Shown: positions 29,191 to 36,424 of the stretch, piece after piece
Position numbering within the stretch: position 1 is the first letter of the stretch
Layout: each line of letters begins with the position of its first letter
Assembly (NCBI GenBank): GCA_965249175.1
Contig: OZ252227.1
Span: 3,534,001-3,598,000 of the forward strand
DNA from: CAZYFH01 sp965249175
Lineage (GTDB): Bacteria > Acidobacteriota > Vicinamibacteria > Vicinamibacterales > UBA8438
Direction of reading: 5' to 3'
DNA length: 64,000 nucleotides
Translations under genes and position numbers: made by a program
The notes under the pieces: generated by a model
Told to the model about the DNA's origin: nothing
Seen by the model: only the letters and a program-made list of their open reading frames with translations
Database searches by the model: none

Positions 29191-29403
29191 GTGGTCACGC
29201 GCATCATTTTTTGGATTCTCGGCACCGCCTTGTTCTACGTCGTGGCGCTCGTCCCAAATCTGGAGTTCGCCGCGTTCTCCACGTACACGCGCGCGCACCT
29301 CATGTTTCTGGGCGGCTGCGCGATCGTCGTCTTCCTTTTCTGGCTCTTCGACAAGTTCGTCGCGACGGGCCCCCGTCCGTCGCCGCCCCAGCGCGGTTCC
29401 TAG
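29191..29403 (+). CDS. Small two-span membrane protein
   Basis: GTG 29191 is preceded by GGAGG at the right distance; a longer upstream frame has no coding character. The 70-residue product has two hydrophobic helices (IIFWILGTALFYVVALV and LMFLGGCAIVVFLFWLF) and a short Pro-rich tail. No family recognised. Its TAG stop is formed at the outer CTAG of repeat copy B (29400-29565), so the repeat begins inside the stop codon. Confidence 0.65.
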   Translation: MVTRIIFWILGTALFYVVALVPNLEFAAFSTYTRAHLMFLGGCAIVVFLFWLFDKFVATGPRPSPPQRGS

Positions 29404-29565
29404 TGTCCTGTAACCGTGATTCGCTGCATAAGTCCTGGCGCGCGGCGCCCGGCTGACAAGGCGCAACGAGGGAGCATAGTGGGCCTATGTGACCGAGGAG
29501 CGACGCCGTCAGGCGGGATGCCCCGCCCGGGAATTATGTTGCGAATCACGGTTACAGGACACTAG
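29400..29565 (+). repeat. Structured terminal-inverted repeat, copy B
   Basis: 166 bp bounded by CTAG on both sides. The outer 25 bp are a perfect inverted repeat (CTAGTGTCCTG outward), and pairing continues imperfectly for about 12 more. The core reads AAGGCGCAACGAGGGAG, a CATAG-TGGGC-CTATG hairpin (29475-29489), then TGTGACCGAGGAGCGACGCC and AGGCGGGATGC. The TA at each end fits a TA-duplicating (IS630/Tc1-type) non-autonomous element. It lies directly after the stop of the small membrane protein. Confidence 0.85.
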
Positions 29566-29828
29566 CTGCCCCGGATGCGCCGGTAGCCAACCGGCGTGGC
29601 CCACCACCGGCCAGTCGGCTGGCCAACCGGGTCGCGAATCGCACAAGTGCCACCGCTTACTCCGGGCGGTTCTGCCTCTCCGCCGCAAGGCTAAGTTCCT
29701 TTTGACGACAACGATACGGACGATGTGGTCGCGCCGCAGGTGCCTCCTGAGAACGGGCATGCGACATGCAACGATTCTGGCTCGAGGAATTGTCCGTTCG
29801 GCCCCCAGCCACGGGCGACCAGGATCAC
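29566..29828. other. Intergenic, upstream of the response regulator
   Basis: No gene seen. Contains GC-rich self-complementary patches (CCACCGGCCAGTCGGCTGG around 29603-29622). The response regulator frame could be extended upstream to 29766, but the extension lacks a conserved domain and a better ribosome site is at 29829. Confidence 0.4.
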
Positions 29829-30233
29829 ATGACCACGACAACCGTGTGCGGGCCGGCGCGCGTCCTCGTCCTCGACGACGAGCCGAGCATTCGCGCGGTC
29901 CTCGGATGCTTCTTGAAGCGCCACGGGTGCTGCGCCCTCGAAGCGGCGTCGGTCGAGGAGGCGCGGCAACTGGCCGATGCCAGTCCTGTCGATGCGTTGA
30001 TCCTCGACGTGCGGCTACCGGGGAAACTCTCGGGGATCGATCTGCTGGCTGATTTGCGCAGACGGCCAGAGCTGGCGCGAACACCCGCCATCGTGCTGAC
30101 CGGGAGCCAACTCGGGGAGGACGAGCAGGCCGCGGTGACCCGCCACCATGCCCATGTGTTCTACAAGCCCGAAGGGTTCCCGACCGTGATCGGGTTCCTC
30201 AAGCAGTTGATGGGCCGCGACCAGCCGAACTAA
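29829..30233 (+). CDS. Single-domain response regulator (receiver)
   Basis: Start at ATG 29829 (AGGA upstream; LVLDDEPS follows at once). 134 residues, just one CheY-like receiver: acidic pair in LDDE, phospho-acceptor Asp in LILDVRLPG, Thr/Ser in VLTGS, and Lys in FYKPEG. No output domain, so it signals through protein contacts. No histidine kinase is next to it. It converges on the 30240-30590 gene with 6 bp between stops. Confidence 0.88.
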   Translation: MTTTTVCGPARVLVLDDEPSIRAVLGCFLKRHGCCALEAASVEEARQLADASPVDALILDVRLPGKLSGIDLLADLRRRPELARTPAIVLTGSQLGEDEQAAVTRHHAHVFYKPEGFPTVIGFLKQLMGRDQPN

Positions 30234-30239
30234 GAGGCG

Positions 30240-30590
30240 TTAATGCACGCGGTCGCTGGCGGCTCGATTGGCCAGCACGCGCTGAATCGTCGCTGTGAGC
30301 TCGTCCGCATCGGCATCGAACGGCCCGGCCACGACCGCCCCGGTCGACACTTCGATAGCGATGACCACCCCGCCGTCCACGGGAGTCACGATCCAGCTAA
30401 ATCCGCGCAAGGAGACGGACCGCGTCTCGGCCGACGGGTTCAGCGCCTTGTCGTAGATGCCCAGCGTGAGGATCAGGATGCGCCGCACGTCGTCGTCGGC
30501 CAAGTCGGCGGCGGCGGGGCCGTCGAGATGCACGACCTCGTCGACGACGTGTTCCTTGCCCTTCAAGAGCACTTCAACGTTGAACGTCAT
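30240..30590 (-). CDS. Conserved hypothetical protein
   Basis: 116 residues from ATG 30590 (a longer frame to 30677 lacks support). MTFNVEVLLKGKEHVVDEVV opens the protein, followed by a DDVRRILILTLGIYDKALN helix and a two-strand FSWIVTPVDGGVVIAIEVSTG segment. There is no signal peptide or membrane span. I recognise no family. It is convergent with the response regulator; a perfect 7-bp inverted repeat lies ~50 bp upstream and may be an operator. Confidence 0.6.
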   Translation of the reverse strand: MTFNVEVLLKGKEHVVDEVVHLDGPAAADLADDDVRRILILTLGIYDKALNPSAETRSVSLRGFSWIVTPVDGGVVIAIEVSTGAVVAGPFDADADELTATIQRVLANRAASDRVH

Positions 30591-30638
30591 CACGTCGTGG
30601 TTCGCGGGCGGCCGCCGAGACAATGCCGTTGAGCGGTA

Positions 30639-30655
30639 CTGTTCGCAACGAACAG
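30639..30655. promoter_or_regulatory. Inverted repeat CTGTTCG-CAA-CGAACAG
   Basis: A perfect 7-bp arm pair with a 3-bp centre, in the short gap between the yyaL-like gene and the 30590 start. The size and symmetry suit a repressor operator. It contains GTTC and GAAC half sites in the order used by some LexA boxes, but the spacing (5) does not match a LexA consensus known to me. Confidence 0.35.
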
Positions 30656-30680
30656 GACCACCACGACACGGGAGCACAAT

Positions 30681-32816
30681 CTATAGATCCCGCAGCTGCG
30701 CGTCGAGCGCCGCCGGCGTCGTCACCGGTTCCCGACAGGTGAAATCGGAGCAGACGTAGGCCATCGGTCGCCCCTCGACGCAGCGCATCGCCTCGACAAA
30801 CGGCATCCGTGTCGCGAGCGCCGCCCGCCGCGCGTCCGATGCCACCTGGATCCGGACCGCGAACGGAAGATACCGGGACGCGACGACCCGCTGCAGTGCG
30901 CGGGTGGCGTCATCGCCCGGCGCTCCCACGATGACGATCTGTGTCGCCGGCGCGTGATAGTGCGTCAGCGCGGCCATCATCATCGGGACGACGCGCGCCG
31001 CCCGGCCGAGACGAGCGCCATAGCGGCCGAGCGTCCGCTCGCTCTTGGCGAGCGCGCGCGCGTCGCCGGTCAGGTGTCGCAACGTCACCACGTTCCCGAC
31101 GGCGACCGAGCTCGCCGCCGGCTCGGCGCCGTCGTAGTCTTCTTTCATCCTCAAGAGCACTGACGGATCGCGACCGGTCGTCGCGAACCACCCGCCACCG
31201 GCGTCATCCCAGAAGAGCTCGTCCTGCCGCGCCTGGAGCTCGACCGCCCAATCGAGCCACGCGATATCGCTGTCCATCTGGAACAGCTCGAGGAGGCCCC
31301 AGATGAGAAACGCGTAATCCTCGGCATAGCCGTCGATCGAAGCCTGCGCTCCGCGACTCCGGCGATGCAGCACCCGACGCTCGGCGTCCCACAAGCGTTC
31401 CCGCGCGAACGTCGCGGCACGTGTCGCGGCGCGCGCGAACTGATCGGCTGCCGCCGCGGACACGAGCGGCGTGGCGCGGGCGAGCGCGGCGATCATCAGG
31501 CCGTTCCACGCGGTCAGTATCTTGTCGTCGAGGTGGGGACGCGGACGGTGCGACCGCACCTCGAACAACCGCTGCCGCGCACCGAAGAGCACCTCGCGCA
31601 CGTCATCCTCGGATCGTCCGGTCAGCGCGGCGATCTCGTGAACGTTCTGCTGGAGATACGGGATGTTCTTTCCGGTGAACTCCCCCATCGGGTCCTGCGG
31701 CGCGTTGCCGTGCGGCTCGATGCCGAACCGGCGCTTGACAACCTCGGCGTCGTTCCCGAGCAGGGCGTCGATCTCGACCGCGGTCCACACATAGAAGGCA
31801 CCCTCGGCCTTTACCGCATCCGGGCCGTCCGCGTCCGGTGGGAGGCTGTCTGCATCCTCGGCCGAGTAAAACCCACCCTCCTCGCTCGTCATGTCCCGGA
31901 GCACGTAGGCGAGCGTGTCCTCCGCGACATCCACGAGAGACCGCTCGCCCGTTGACTGCCCCGCGTCCAGATAGGCGAGGACGAGCTGCGCCTGGTCGTA
32001 GAGCATCTTCTCGAAATGCGGCACACGCCACGCCCCGTCGACCGCGTAGCGATGGAATCCCCCGCCGAGGTGGTCGCGCATCCCCCCGCGGGCGATCGCC
32101 TCAAGCGTCGCGACCGCCATGCGCCGCGCCTCCCGGTTGGCGCCGCGGCTGCCTGCTCGCAGCAGGAAGAGGAGCTCCGCTGGGCGGGGAAACTTCGGGG
32201 CCTGCCCGAATCCCCCGTGGCGTTCGTCGAACGCCTCGACGAACTGCTGCACGCCGGTCGCGATCGCGTCGATGCCCGCAACCTCCCCCGTGGCGCCGTC
32301 ACCCGCGCCGGTGTCAGTTGTCTGCTGCAGGCGGGCGAGCATCGCATCGGCGGACGACACGAGCTCGTGACGGTTGGCTGACCAGCGCCTCCCGATCTCG
32401 TCGAGGACATCGGGCAACCCGGGGCGGCCGCCACGTGCGGATGGCGGAAAGTAGGTCCCGCCCAGGAACGGCTTCAGCTCGGGCGTCAGCCAGACGCTCA
32501 TCGGCCACCCGCCGCCGCCGGTCGTCGCCTGCACGAATGCCATGTACACGCGGTCGACGTCCGGACGCTCCTCGCGGTCGACCTTGATCGAGACGAAGCG
32601 GTCGTTCAGCGCGGCGGCGATTGCCGGGTCCTCGAACGATTCATGCTCCATGACATGGCACCAGTGGCAGGTCGAGTACCCGATCGAGAGAAAGATCGGC
32701 TTGTCGTCGTGGCGTGCCTTGGCGAACGCCTCCTCGCCCCACGGATACCAGTCCACAGGGTTAGCAGCATGCTGCTGCAAGTACGGGCTCGCCTCATGTT
32801 GCAGTCGGTTCGACAT
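30681..32816 (-). CDS. Thioredoxin-domain / DUF255 protein (YyaL, SPATA20-like)
   Basis: 711 residues, full family length. It opens with MSNRLQHEASPYLQQHAANP and a thioredoxin-like domain with CHWC at 50-53 (GYSTCHWCHVMEHESF). The (alpha/alpha)6 glycosidase-like barrel of DUF255 follows (GGGFHRYAVDGAWRVPHFEK, DKILTAWNGLMIAALARA, SIDGYAEDYAFLIWGLLELF). YyaL homologues are widespread; a biochemical role is not settled. It is cytoplasmic. It ends about 90 bp before the hypothetical gene and starts 31 bp after the pheA stop, so it follows pheA on the transcript. Confidence 0.92.
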   Translation of the reverse strand: MSNRLQHEASPYLQQHAANPVDWYPWGEEAFAKARHDDKPIFLSIGYSTCHWCHVMEHESFEDPAIAAALNDRFVSIKVDREERPDVDRVYMAFVQATTGGGGWPMSVWLTPELKPFLGGTYFPPSARGGRPGLPDVLDEIGRRWSANRHELVSSADAMLARLQQTTDTGAGDGATGEVAGIDAIATGVQQFVEAFDERHGGFGQAPKFPRPAELLFLLRAGSRGANREARRMAVATLEAIARGGMRDHLGGGFHRYAVDGAWRVPHFEKMLYDQAQLVLAYLDAGQSTGERSLVDVAEDTLAYVLRDMTSEEGGFYSAEDADSLPPDADGPDAVKAEGAFYVWTAVEIDALLGNDAEVVKRRFGIEPHGNAPQDPMGEFTGKNIPYLQQNVHEIAALTGRSEDDVREVLFGARQRLFEVRSHRPRPHLDDKILTAWNGLMIAALARATPLVSAAAADQFARAATRAATFARERLWDAERRVLHRRSRGAQASIDGYAEDYAFLIWGLLELFQMDSDIAWLDWAVELQARQDELFWDDAGGGWFATTGRDPSVLLRMKEDYDGAEPAASSVAVGNVVTLRHLTGDARALAKSERTLGRYGARLGRAARVVPMMMAALTHYHAPATQIVIVGAPGDDATRALQRVVASRYLPFAVRIQVASDARRAALATRMPFVEAMRCVEGRPMAYVCSDFTCREPVTTPAALDAQLRDL

Positions 32817-32847
32817 GAGATGGCGCGACGCGCAGGCGCGCCGCCCG

Positions 32848-33663
32848 TCAATCCTTCCAGGCGGGGTAGGAACCCAGCGTACGCAGCGACGGTGCGAACT
32901 CGGCCAGATGCATCAGCGCGCGCGCGCACCGAAGCTCCTCGCGATTGGCCGAGATGTCGGCGTAGAAGCGGTACTCGAACGGCCGGTCGGGAATCGGCCG
33001 TGACTCCAGCTTCGTCAGGTCGATGTCGCGCAGTGCGAACACGCTCAGCGCCTTGAAGAGCGCGCCGGCTTCGTTCGACACGGTGAACACGATGGTGGTC
33101 TTGTCCGGCGCGCCCAGCGGGGCGGCGTCGCGGCTGATAATGAGAAACCTGGTGAAGTTGTCGGCGAAATCCTGGATTCCGTTCTTCAGCACCGTCAGAT
33201 CGAAGATCTGCGCCGCGCGCTCCGAGGCGATGGCCGCGCTGTCCGTCAGCCCCTGTTCTTTGATCATCTTGGCGCTGCCGGCCGTGTCGTAGGTCGCGAT
33301 CAACTCGACATCCGTCAGCGTCCGCAGGAACCGCTCGCATTGGGCGAGGCCTTGCGGATGGGAATAGACCTTCCGCACCTGGTCTAAGCCGGTGCCCTGG
33401 CAGACGATCAGGTTGTGGACGATGGGCTGCTTCACCTCCGCCACGATCGACAGCTCGTGCTCCAGCATCAGGTCGTAGTTGCGGTGGAGGGTGCCGGCGA
33501 TCGTGTTTTCGATCGGCACGATGCCGTGCGTCGCCTGGCGCTCCTGCACCGCCTTGAAGACGTCGTCGAACTCCGGGCGCGGCAACGGGTCCGCGGTCGG
33601 GTTGAACCGCAGGGCTGCCGCTTCGCTGTACGCGCCGGACACTCCCTGATAGGCAATGCGCAC
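32848..33663 (-). CDS. pheA: Prephenate dehydratase
   Basis: 271 residues, a monofunctional PDT. The catalytic domain starts MRIAYQGVSGAYSEAAAL, contains GIVPIENTIAGT at 47-58 and the catalytic TRF at 171-173. A C-terminal ACT domain (about 186-265) holds NEAGALFKALSVFALRDIDL and the ESRP motif that binds phenylalanine. It converts prephenate to phenylpyruvate and is expected to be feedback-inhibited by Phe. No chorismate mutase domain is fused. Confidence 0.95.
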   Translation of the reverse strand: MRIAYQGVSGAYSEAAALRFNPTADPLPRPEFDDVFKAVQERQATHGIVPIENTIAGTLHRNYDLMLEHELSIVAEVKQPIVHNLIVCQGTGLDQVRKVYSHPQGLAQCERFLRTLTDVELIATYDTAGSAKMIKEQGLTDSAAIASERAAQIFDLTVLKNGIQDFADNFTRFLIISRDAAPLGAPDKTTIVFTVSNEAGALFKALSVFALRDIDLTKLESRPIPDRPFEYRFYADISANREELRCARALMHLAEFAPSLRTLGSYPAWKD

Positions 33664-33725
33664 GCTCGTCGCTCCGCCGTCAAGAATACAGGAGTGGGTC
33701 GGACGCCCCCGGTCCTAGCAGCCCG

Positions 33726-34628
33726 CTAGGACGTCACCGCGCCGGGCGCCGCCTCGGATGAGCGGTCGGCCGTGCGGATCCACTCCGCCGTGAATTCGAC
33801 CCCGAACAAGAAGATCACCGCCGAGGTGTAGACCCAAAACAGGAACGTCACGACGGTGGCAATCGATCCGTGCAAGCTGAGATCAGATACCTCCCGGAGA
33901 TACCAAGAGAACCCGGTGAGTCCGAGTTGCCAGAGCAGTCCCGTGACCACGGCGCCGACCCAGACGTCGCGAAAACGCACGCGCGCGTTCGGCACGACGT
34001 AGAAGACGAGTGCGACGCCGATCGTAACGGCGACCAGCGCCGTGTAGCGGCTCGGGAGGGTGCTCACGCTGGCCAGCGCCGGGAACAGCTCGAGCCCCCG
34101 ACCGAACCAGGAGCTCCGGAGGATGCCGCCCACGCTCACCCATCCCAGCGCCAGGATCAACGTGACGCCGGCGGCCAGCAGCATCGCGAAGGCCATGAGC
34201 TGGCTCCTCAGAAAGCTCGGCGGCTCGTCGACGCCCCACGCATGATTGACGGCGGTCGAGATCGCGCGAAAGATGCCGAGCGAGACCCAGCCGGCCACGA
34301 CGGTCCCTGCAAGGCCGATCCCGAGACTCGCCTGCGCCAGCGCGTCGAGTTGCGCGCGGACGAGACCGACCCGGTCAGGAAAGAACTGGAGGATGAGATC
34401 GGCGACGGCCGCCCGTTGCGCCACATCCGACGTCACCCGGCCGATCAGGAAGGCGCCCAACAAGAGAAACGGGAAGAGCGAGACCAGGGCGTAATAGGCG
34501 ATCGAGGACGCGTAGGTGAGATCGTCGGTACTGACCAGCTGCACCGTCGCGCGCCGCGCCGCGCGCCGGAATCGCCTGAGCCAGCCGCCGACTACGATGG
34601 CGCCTGGCGGTAGTCGGGCTCTTCCCAC
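33726..34628 (-). CDS. YihY/BrkB family inner-membrane protein
   Basis: 300 residues starting at GTG 34628. DDLTYASSIAYYALVSLFPF near residue 35 is the family hallmark, followed by six hydrophobic helices. GVDEPPSFLRSQLMAFAMLL and NARVRFRDVWVGAVVTGLLW are typical internal loops. Homologues were once called RNase BN by mistake; the function is unknown, with envelope stability suggested. The start overlaps the YtxH-like gene by 37 bp, so the two are coupled. Confidence 0.9.
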   Translation of the reverse strand: MGRARLPPGAIVVGGWLRRFRRAARRATVQLVSTDDLTYASSIAYYALVSLFPFLLLGAFLIGRVTSDVAQRAAVADLILQFFPDRVGLVRAQLDALAQASLGIGLAGTVVAGWVSLGIFRAISTAVNHAWGVDEPPSFLRSQLMAFAMLLAAGVTLILALGWVSVGGILRSSWFGRGLELFPALASVSTLPSRYTALVAVTIGVALVFYVVPNARVRFRDVWVGAVVTGLLWQLGLTGFSWYLREVSDLSLHGSIATVVTFLFWVYTSAVIFLFGVEFTAEWIRTADRSSEAAPGAVTS

Positions 34629-34879
34629 TCTGCGCCTGGGTCGCGCGCCGGCCGCGAGGCGAGAAGGTCGTCCATGGCGCGACGCCCCTCGCGCGCCGCG
34701 CCGCGCGCCTTCTCGACCGTCGCGCGCGCCCGCGTGAGCTCGTCGACCACCGCGTCCAGCATCGGTTCAACCTGGTCGCGCACGCGCCGGCCCTGTTTCG
34801 TCAGATAGAGGCACCCGAGCACGCCCCCGGCAACGGCGCCGAGAATCGTGGCAACGAGTACTTGCGAGCGTTCGTCCAC
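34592..34879 (-). CDS. YtxH-like small membrane protein
   Basis: 95 residues. One N-terminal membrane helix (VLVATILGAVAGGVLGCLYL) followed by TKQGRRVRDQVEPMLDAV and an alpha-helical, charged region, as in YtxH/gas-vesicle-like proteins. Its 3' end overlaps the BrkB start by 37 bp on the same strand. Such proteins are linked to membrane stress; no specific partner is known. Confidence 0.8.
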   Translation of the reverse strand: MDERSQVLVATILGAVAGGVLGCLYLTKQGRRVRDQVEPMLDAVVDELTRARATVEKARGAAREGRRAMDDLLASRPARDPGAEWEEPDYRQAPS

Positions 34880-34909
34880 GGCGTCCTCCCGTGATGTGTC
34901 CGTCTCAGT

Positions 34910-35482
34910 CTAGAAACGGAGTGCCAGACCGACAGCCGCGCGCCAGAACCCGACCTTGTCGAGCTCGAACTCGGTGAGCGAGCCCCCGACGGATGCGCCG
35001 CGCAGATAGCGCAAGTCGACACGTGCACCTATGTGGTCAGAGAAGAACCCCATCAGCCCGCCACCCACGGTGGCCCCGAGCCCGTCGGTCTGGTCTGCGA
35101 GCGAGAGGTCAACGGCGCCGATTTCGGTGCGCACCCAACCGACGCCACCGACGACATACGGGCGGACCGCTTTAATCGGCACGCCGACGATGATGTTGCC
35201 CGTGACCTGGGTCACCCGACTGTTGTCGATGAACACGCTGCTGTCCGTTGCTTCCGCGGTGCGGCTGAAGTCGATTTCGAACCCGAAGACGCCACCCGCC
35301 ATCGAGGCGAGCGACACGCCCCAGGTGCTCACCCGTTCGGTATCGCCGGGCCCGAAGGAGGCTCCGATGAACGGCGTGAACACCCCATCGGCGGATGCGG
35401 TCGTCGGCCACACCAAAAGCAGGCAGATCACGGTTGTTGCTTGAACCCAGAGGCGCCGTATTCGGTGCTGATCGGTTGTCAC
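34910..35482 (-). CDS. Outer-membrane beta-barrel protein (OmpW/OmpA-barrel type)
   Basis: GTG 35482 is chosen: GGAGGG lies just upstream and the start overlaps the pcm stop as GTGA. 190 residues: a signal peptide (ATTVICLLLVWPTTASA), then alternating amphipathic strands ending in Phe (WRAAVGLALRF), typical of an 8-stranded barrel recognised by BamA. GGVFGFEIDFSRTAEATDSS and YVVGGVGWVRTEIGAVDLSL are strand pairs. No ligand evident. Confidence 0.85.
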   Translation of the reverse strand: MTTDQHRIRRLWVQATTVICLLLVWPTTASADGVFTPFIGASFGPGDTERVSTWGVSLASMAGGVFGFEIDFSRTAEATDSSVFIDNSRVTQVTGNIIVGVPIKAVRPYVVGGVGWVRTEIGAVDLSLADQTDGLGATVGGGLMGFFSDHIGARVDLRYLRGASVGGSLTEFELDKVGFWRAAVGLALRF

Positions 35483-36117
35483 GCGTCGACCCTCCTCTCC
35501 GTTCGCGCATGCCGCCACCCGTGCGGGCCCCGAAGCGGCACGAACACGCAACCGCCCCGTCGTTCCTCGATGAAACGGGCACCACGACGGCGGACCACGA
35601 GCAACTCCTGCCGGTCGGGCGTGCCAATCGGCATCACCAGACGACCGTTGGGGGCGAGCGCCGAGGGCAGCGCCGGCGGTACCTCGGGTGCGCCGGCCGC
35701 CACGAGCACCGCGTCGAAGCTGCAGCCCGGATGCGCCCGGCTCCCGTCACCGATGTTCACCGTCGCGTTTGTCACGCCCACGCTCGCCAACGCCGTGCGC
35801 GCGCGTGCCGCCAGCTCCGGCACCCACTCGAACGAGACGACGTCGGCCGCCAGACGCGCGAGGATCGCCGTCTGGTATCCGGAGCCGGTGCCGATTTCCA
35901 GCACGTGGTCGTCCGGCGCGAGCTCGAGCGCCGCGGTCATCGCCGCCACCATGTACGGCTGAGACATCGTCTGTCCGTGGCCGGTCGGTAGCGGGCGGTC
36001 GTCATACGCAGCGGCCTGGTGCGGCGCGGCCACGAACGCGTGGCGGGGCACCGCGCGCATCGCGGCGAGCGTCGGTCGGTCGTCGATCCCGCGCGCCTGG
36101 ATCTGATCTTCGACCAT
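35479..36117 (-). CDS. pcm: Protein-L-isoaspartate O-methyltransferase
   Basis: 212 residues from ATG 36117 (MVEDQIQARGIDDRPTLAAM); GTG 36171 would add 18 residues, and homologues often have the RxxMVxxQI extension, so the start is not settled. VPRHAFVAAPHQAAAYDDRP, GQTMSQPYMVAAM and the SAM-binding LEIGTGSGYQTAILA are all diagnostic. The enzyme repairs isoaspartyl residues in aged proteins using SAM. A GTGA overlap couples it to the downstream barrel protein, an unusual partner. Confidence 0.94.
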   Translation of the reverse strand: MVEDQIQARGIDDRPTLAAMRAVPRHAFVAAPHQAAAYDDRPLPTGHGQTMSQPYMVAAMTAALELAPDDHVLEIGTGSGYQTAILARLAADVVSFEWVPELAARARTALASVGVTNATVNIGDGSRAHPGCSFDAVLVAAGAPEVPPALPSALAPNGRLVMPIGTPDRQELLVVRRRGARFIEERRGGCVFVPLRGPHGWRHARTERRVDA

Positions 36118-36249
36118 CCGCGATCGTTCGGCCGCACGTGGGAACGCAGCGATCGGGCGATCGGTTGGCACGCGGCAGGTCTCGGAGCGCAACCTCGCGC
36201 TCTGACCTGATGATAGGGGCACGCATCGGAAGCGGTCAACGCGCCGATC

Positions 36250-36255
36250 TATAAT
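36250..36255 (+). promoter_or_regulatory. -10 box TATAAT, leaderless start of the zinc-ribbon gene
   Basis: Perfect TATAAT with only 7 nt to ATG 36263, so the RNA should begin about at the start codon. There is no Shine-Dalgarno sequence. This promoter probably drives the whole carboxylase operon. Confidence 0.55.
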
Positions 36256-36262
36256 CGGCGCA

Positions 36263-36424
36263 ATGCCGGAACCACCCCGGCCAGCGCCGCCACCGCCTCC
36301 GTCGCCGACACGCGTCTCGGACGCCGCCGTGCTGTGCGACCGGTGCGGCGAAGAGATGTTCCGCATGCATGCGGTCTGGCGCTGCCCCGCTTGCGGGTAC
36401 AAGACCGACTGCTGCGGCTGGTAA
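36263..36424 (+). CDS. Zinc-ribbon microprotein (first gene of the carboxylase operon)
   Basis: 53 residues. The first third is a Pro-rich stretch (MPEPPRPAPPPPPSP), then a zinc ribbon: CDRCG at 25-29 and CPACG at 41-45, with an additional CC at 50-51 before GW. Two CxxC pairs 12 residues apart are typical of a Zn-binding knuckle. The stop TAA overlaps the ATG of the carboxyltransferase gene (TAATG), so the two are translationally coupled. Function unknown; assembly or regulation of the carboxylase is a guess. Real coding is supported by the exact overlap, the motif and the promoter. Confidence 0.75.
   Translation: MPEPPRPAPPPPPSPTRVSDAAVLCDRCGEEMFRMHAVWRCPACGYKTDCCGW

Noticed and set aside
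29766..29828. Upstream extension of the response regulator
   Set aside because: The extra 21 codons carry no receiver-domain sequence; ATG 29829 has a better ribosome site and begins directly at the conserved domain.
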